DNA from: Siphonodentalium dalli
Taxonomy: Eukaryota; Mollusca; Scaphopoda; Gadilida; Siphonodentaliidae
Direction: 5' to 3'
Length of the DNA stretch: 64,000 nt
NCBI GenBank assembly: GCA_032622095.1
Contig: CP136062.1
Span: 199,833,887-199,897,886, forward strand
Shown here: positions 58,630-64,000 of the stretch, one piece after another
Layout: each line of letters begins with the position of its first letter
Numbering within the stretch: position 1 is the stretch's first letter
The notes under the pieces: model-generated
Database searches by the model: none
Told to the model about the DNA's origin: nothing
What the model saw: the letters and a program-made list of their open reading frames with translations, nothing else
Made by a program: the position numbers and the translations under genes

Positions 58630-59800
58630 TTGCACAGTATTTAGAGATACTTTATTCACAGATTATTACGTCGTATTCCATACACCTGTCTAAATTAGCG
58701 TGATTCGTACATCATCGCCAAAACTGGCCGATCACATTTACCAATTACTTCTTTGGGGAATATTCTGTGATAGTTAAAAACGAACCATTTTGTAAAGATT
58801 TCTTCTTTTTCTAAAATGCGACTTAACATTTATCGGAAAAGCGGCAAAAACTCGAGTAGCTGATGAACCCCAGTGAAACTCGGCACTAAGTCTTGGCATC
58901 ATCATAATTTTGTGCTTCACCTGACGTGTTAGTCGTGCACTCTCTCAGTCTTGTCCGAGAAAAACATTTTCAGATTATTTCTGGTCCGTGAACACTGTTA
59001 TTTGGAGAAATTAAATGTCAGGGATGTACATAAGCTGATGTTACTGACAATAGGTGGTCCAGTATAACCTTCCTACAACATCCGAAAGCCGCCGGTGGGT
59101 CGGTGATAGACACATCTTAAGAATGGGATATGTCAAATATAGATTACTGTTGTCAGGGCATGACAAAAAGTCTTTGATCACGAGCGATAATAGTCAGACT
59201 GGGAGTGCTCTGTGACATTACGTTTAGAATTACATATATACACGTCGCATATTAATCTGCGACAAAAAGTAAATACTTAATCGTGAATTCCATGGTTTCA
59301 CATCAAAGCTTATGCACAATAATTGCTAAAAACGTGATACTCAAAGGGCATATATATGCTGAAGCACCATGCTTTACTGTAACCGCACACGTTTAATTTA
59401 GGGAGAGAAATCGCCAGCTTAGTTTTAATGTTAAATATTGAAGTGTATCCATGGTTTTTGACCAATTTTTATGAAACCTATGTTTTCCTAATTATGGGCT
59501 ACATAAAATAACACAGATGTGCCACCTGAAACTGTTTGAATTGTTATATCAATTTATAGCTTTGATACCTATAGGGACATCAATAATCTTTTTGTTGATT
59601 GTTCAATAGCAAAATGACATTAGTTGGTATAATTATGTGCCACATTTTGGATATAAAAAAATTTTCTTCTGCGGAACAAGACGAAAGCAGTGTTAAATTA
59701 GATTCTGCATATTGTTGTTGTTATTGTTGTGAATGGAATTCTGGAACTCTGAATGCATCTTTAACAACAACATGCTAAATTGAAATAATATTTGTATCGC
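58630..59800. other. Intergenic, nothing recognised
   Basis: No frame, foldback or repeat family seen. Confidence 0.4.
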
Positions 59801-59814
59801 TTTAGACGGATTCA

Positions 59815-59937
59815 TATTCTTTGGTTGGAAACGTTCATATAGTAAGTTCAACAAACATTTTAATAATTCAACTTATTATCTGAACATTTCCTATAAAGGA
59901 ACTACTCATCAATGAGTATTTAGTATAGAAAGTGTTA
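59815..59937. repeat. MITE remnant, ctatactaaat family
   Basis: It ends ggaactactcatcaatgagt then atttagtatagaaagtgttaa, the same right end as at 9600-9655 and 19960-19998. The left end was not found. Confidence 0.6.
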
Positions 59938-59939
59938 AA

Positions 59940-61915
59940 CACCCCCGGTTACCGGAACCAGTGATAGCGGAGGACGGGTAATAGCAGAGGAGCCACAATA
60001 TGCGTGTTTTCACACCCTCTTGGTAAACGACAAACATAATGGAAAATAAATAGCCCAGACATCCAACAATGTGTTTCTCATATTCAAATGAAATTATTTT
60101 GTAAAACCGAAACCGCCAATGTTTACACATTTTATGTGATTATGTGGTCCACAATAAACAAGATATTTAGACTATAGCATGCATGGCTGGTGCATTTCAA
60201 TGCCATAATTATACAAATCTCAACTGTCATACTCGATGGGAGTGGGTAACAGCATATCTCCATTCGTTATCGATAAATCAGAACAAGGCTGGTGTTTTTC
60301 CCAGAAATATGTCCTATAAAAGTGAGATACTGCTTGTAACCGTAAGGTAGACGAATACGGAGTGACCAGCCACATCCATGTATTCACTGATACATAATTG
60401 TAGGCAAATTATGCCCGAGCGTGTCATATAGCATATTGCTTTTACTGTGTGTCTATTATATGATAGATTATATAGATAATGTAAACATTATGTCAGCTAT
60501 ATACATTAAAACGCTTAAATCAACGTACATGCAGAGTTAAGAGGGCGCCTCATACGTAATTTTTCACAAATCTCAATTTCAAACTATCAATTTGAAGGGA
60601 AAATTATTATCCTCTTTAACCAATGTATGATATAGTACTATGACAACACCTGTTCACCCCCACAATAGGACAGATACATTATAATTATGTTAACAAGTGA
60701 TTTAATTTAACAAAATAAAAACAATAGTTTTCTAGGCTTGTCATTGGAGCGATTGACAGGAAATATTTGCAACAAGCGCACTGCATTATCTGGCTTATTA
60801 ACTCGTCCATAGTATGCGCTCAGTTGTACGTTCTGAAATCACGAATGTCTGCGAGAAAAGAAATAAAACATTTTTCATTGCATATTTTATATTTTAGTTT
60901 CTCGGTGACTATTTGTTTTTAGGAAAAGTCACCATAAAACAACACAATGTCAGTATTGAGTGTTTATGTCTGTCAGATTATTGCAAACGTGGTTGAATAA
61001 TATTGATGTTGTTTAATGTTATTTTGTTCCTTCACATACAACAAAAATAGTTCTGCAAATGGGCACCAAAATAATTAAATATGCAATGAAAATTGTTTTA
61101 TTTACTTTCTCTCATACATTCATGATTGGTGCCTATATATCTACCAGATTTGAATTGTTAGGGTATTTACTTGTTCGTATTAATATTTTTTTTGCCTATT
61201 TTATGGTATGAGTGGTACTCTGGGATGAGAGATAAAGAAGCATACCACAATTGACCGCCTGTTTTACAAAACAGGAAACGATATATTTATCAGAAATATC
61301 TGGGAATTTGTAATTTTTTCCAATTTTCGACGCCATTTTGATTTCCATCTTGGATTAGGACTTCCATGTGTTCGTTTCTGGACAACGCACTGCCTAATTT
61401 TTCGTTATTAAAAATAAAATCATGAAATGACCCATCAGCCATATGACTGGTTGTAACATGCAGATCAAACCAACATGATACATATTCAAAACGGCCGCCA
61501 CATTGCCGCCACATTGCCCGGTGTCTAGATGTCCATCTTTTGTGATTGTCGGTATTCGAAAAAGTTGGGAAACATAACAAGGGAGATAACTGGTTTGGTG
61601 AAATTAAGTCATATGGTGTAAGGTTTCGTCAATATCGTCTGAACTACAACTAAAAGTAAAACATCGGTCAGCTAGGAGGAGTGGGTACCAAAACGCCACT
61701 TCTTATCTATAAACGCCAGAAAATTTCAGTTTCTTAAGTTATGTTTTTGTGATCAATAAACATTAGTGGATATTTAATCATAAAATTGTGGATGTACTCG
61801 ATAAATTAGTTTGGGTTTTTTTTTTTTTTTTGGTTGTTGGAGCGCCCCTTGCTCCTGAGCGCCAGGATAGCGAAACTTAAGAAATGGGTTTTCTGCTATG
61901 GTTAGTGTAAACAAT
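59940..61915. other. Intergenic, nothing recognised
   Basis: AT-rich sequence. A short tandem gccgccacattgccgccacat near 61494 and a poly-T run near 61818 are the only regularities. Confidence 0.4.
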
Positions 61916-61917
61916 TA

Positions 61918-62093
61918 CTATATAGAGAATACCTACGAGTTTTGGTTGAATACCCGAATTATCTCATGAGTGGGTGCAAGGAAGTACAGAATTTCCACGA
62001 GCGGCTGCAAGCCGCGAGTGGAAATTCTGTACTTCCTTGCACCCACGAATGAGATAATCCGGGTATTCAACCAAAACCCGTAGGTTTTCTTTT
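61918..62093. repeat. Near-perfect hairpin, arms ~85 bp
   Basis: The left arm (agaatacctacgagttttgg ... tccacgagcggc) and the right arm (gccgcgagtgga ... aaacccgtaggttttct) pair with very few mismatches around a tiny loop (tgcaa). No coding content. Confidence 0.88.
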
Positions 62094-62990
62094 TATTATA
62101 TGCGCTATAAACCGCACAAAAACTGCTAATTTTGTCCTACAGTTCACTTCAAATTGTTAGAAAGCTTCGACATTTGCATTTTGTTTACATTCCATCAATT
62201 GATTTGCTCACCACCGAATGACAAATATCGAGCATAGCCGCCATAAGAAATAGTCCCCATTGTTTTATTCTGAAACGATGCGAGAAAATTAATGTATACA
62301 TAATTTAGTGATAAGAATATATTAAAACAAATGAGTTAACATTATAACAATTAAATAACAGTTTATGAACCGTGAAAATCAATAATTAAAACAATAGTCC
62401 GGCTGTTATTGATACGCTTTGAAACTTAATGTGATTCGCCGCTATAAACTGGAAGTAATCTCCGAAAAAGTAATACTATTGTGTTATCCATCGAGTCGGT
62501 CAGTGTTATCCACCGAGTCGGTCCGGGCGATGGATATAACGCTCTACGCCACGGCAATTTCCCACTATTTAATGGGGAAGCATATAATAAAATATTTTAT
62601 TTCTCAAGTGGGCACATAAATACAATTATAACATACACAAATAAGACATAAGAGCTAAATGGATCTGTCAGTAAGCCTAGGCTTATTCGTGGCCATTTCC
62701 GCTATATAAAATTGCTTCATAATTTGTCTCGAGTGATGAATTGTCCGCTCCATAAACACCCGCGAGCATATCCATGGCCGATCACTGCATGTCCGACACC
62801 CACCCACCCCCACACTATACAATTTTGCTGTGTCAATGGGAGAGCACTCTTATTTATTTTCACTACTCTTTAGATGATATATATATATCAGTTAGTGCTG
62901 GTACAGTTAAATCGTTTGGTTCTATTTATGAATCTTTGGAGTGACAAGAAAATGACTGCATTAACACAGTGCATTTTCAATATACGTTAA

Positions 62991-63484
62991 AGGTACGGGA
63001 GGCCTTGGCGGTGGGTATGCTGTGAAAATATTTCCACCGATCAAAAACCGCCACAAACAGAAATAATATTAAAATGTAGACAGGCTTTGTCCGTATACAA
63101 ATAAGAAATATCGCATAAACAGTATGTTATTGTCATATGTTTGACCATTGTTATGTAAACAAAAGCATAACAAGTTACTTTCCTGGTGTTTGTTTATATT
63201 ATGATGGTAAACATAAAGAGCGTTCTTTGTAGCTGAATTCCTGATATGGAACCAATAAAGAGCGTTTATATCATTTGTGTGTGATTAGCCAGTAACACTG
63301 TGCTGTCTTCTGTAACACAATCAGGCTCTTGCTTAGGTAAAATATAGTAGGTCTTTATGATAGCATGCTGTTTACGCGATGGTCATGGTATATATGAACG
63401 AAACTGTATGCGTTTTAATGTTTTTCTGTTTACGGTGATTGGAACAAATATGAATATTTTCGACAACTAAGGCCTCCCGTGCCT
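62991..63484. mobile_element. TTAA-flanked MITE, 494 bp (AGGTACGGGAGGCCTT ends)
   Basis: TTAA lies at 62987-62990 and 63485-63488. Ends are AGGTACGGGAGGCCTT and the inverse of AGGCACGGGAGGCCTT. TTAA targets occur in piggyBac and Kolobok elements. It carries ggaaccaataaagagcgttt (63248-63267), also found at 51871-51890 in the composite element. Confidence 0.78.
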
Positions 63485-63494
63485 TTAAGCTAAC

Positions 63495-64000
63495 CGATCC
63501 ATTTAATGTCATATTAGGACCAACAAAACAGTTATCTCTCTGTATTTTTTGTAAATCTGACAATGAAGTAAATAATGTTCGGCGGTCTCCAGTTCCCCAC
63601 AATAACAGAAGGGATTATTATTTAGGTGATTGCAAAACAGGTCATATTTCAAGTTACTGCAGTAGGTTCTCAGACGACAGTGGTAGATATGACTTGGTCT
63701 TGAAACATTTAATAAGTTTTGCTTTTTCTCTTCTGCTCGAAAGAGTGTCCCAGCCGGTTTCTCATAATAAAGATTCCTTACTACAGCTTCTAGTTGCCCC
63801 TGTGACCAATCGCGCGGCTTCGTATTGGATGTCTTCGAGATAGATTGAATCATCATCTGTACAATTTTCCCATACTGAGGAAGCATATTCCATTACTGGA
63901 CGGATGTATGATAAGTATATGCAGCTCGATTTTTAATATCAGTAATATGATCATGCCAGGTACCATCCCCATTAAATGTTAGACAGAATGTGTTTCAATT
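63495..64000 (-). pseudogene. Non-LTR retrotransposon ORF2 C-terminal remnant
   Basis: On the - strand two frames together give the usual end of a LINE polyprotein. From the window edge, PVMEYASSVWENCTDDDS and QYEAARLVTGATRSCSKESL appear, interrupted by a TGA near 63768 and then ETGWDTLSSRREKAKLIKCF. A frame change follows, to HCRLRTYCSNLKYDLFCNHL and the zinc-knuckle-like CYCGELETAEHYLLHC. It has a frameshift, a stop and truncation. The catalytic region would lie to the right of the window. It abuts the MITE ending at 63484. Confidence 0.82.

Noticed and set aside
63372..63602. 76-codon - strand frame spanning the MITE border
   Set aside because: It crosses the MITE/LINE junction and is not a natural gene.

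Overview
This is an animal nuclear genome window: AT-rich, intron-containing and crowded with small transposable elements. It most resembles a mollusc, probably a bivalve. The grounds are the degenerate long-unit tandem repeats next to ACGG/ACAG-type microsatellites (the layout of molluscan 'pearl' Helitron-like elements), the many palindromic MITEs, and two conserved metazoan genes. The species cannot be named from sequence alone.

Only two host genes are well supported. (1) The 3' half of the gene for translation initiation factor eIF2 subunit beta (EIF2S2) lies on the + strand in five exons (499-6453), with consistent splice phases, a stop codon and a polyA signal. (2) A large C2H2 zinc-finger gene, probably ZNF507/ZNF827-like, lies on the - strand (40535 down to 27124). 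Four exons were recognised, their splice phases join correctly, and they encode about 15 fingers. Its 5' end was not found.

The rest is intergenic or intronic repeat landscape. 0.5-3.3 kb: exon-derived tandem repeat, an inserted DNA transposon and a 72-bp array, all in one eIF2B intron. 2.9-26.3 kb: several TTAA-flanked MITE families sharing one palindromic core, a perfect 60-bp array, Tc1/mariner-type palindromic MITEs, Helitron-like tandem-core elements and a Tigger-like element nested in another foldback. 31.5-32.7 kb: a hAT-like non-autonomous element. 33.6-34.1 kb: a MITE with CACGGTG ends and a 5-bp duplication, recalling Transib. 36-39 and 45-46 kb: Helitron-like degenerate repeats. 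46.9-48.5 kb: an old repeat split by a 1.2-kb insertion. 48.7-53.4 kb: a composite element with about 0.8-kb inverted ends holding a THAP-domain first exon, a broken SAP-like reading frame and a CR1/Jockey-type reverse transcriptase fragment. 54.6-58.6 kb: inverted and tandem repeats and a 100-N gap. 63.5-64.0 kb: the broken 3' end of another non-LTR retrotransposon.

The most unusual observations are the composite THAP/SAP long-inverted-repeat element, the amplification of a real exon end with its splice donor inside its own downstream intron, the palindromic module shared by MITE families with different ends, and the Transib-like MITE next to a splice donor. No rRNA, tRNA or CRISPR was recognised by eye.
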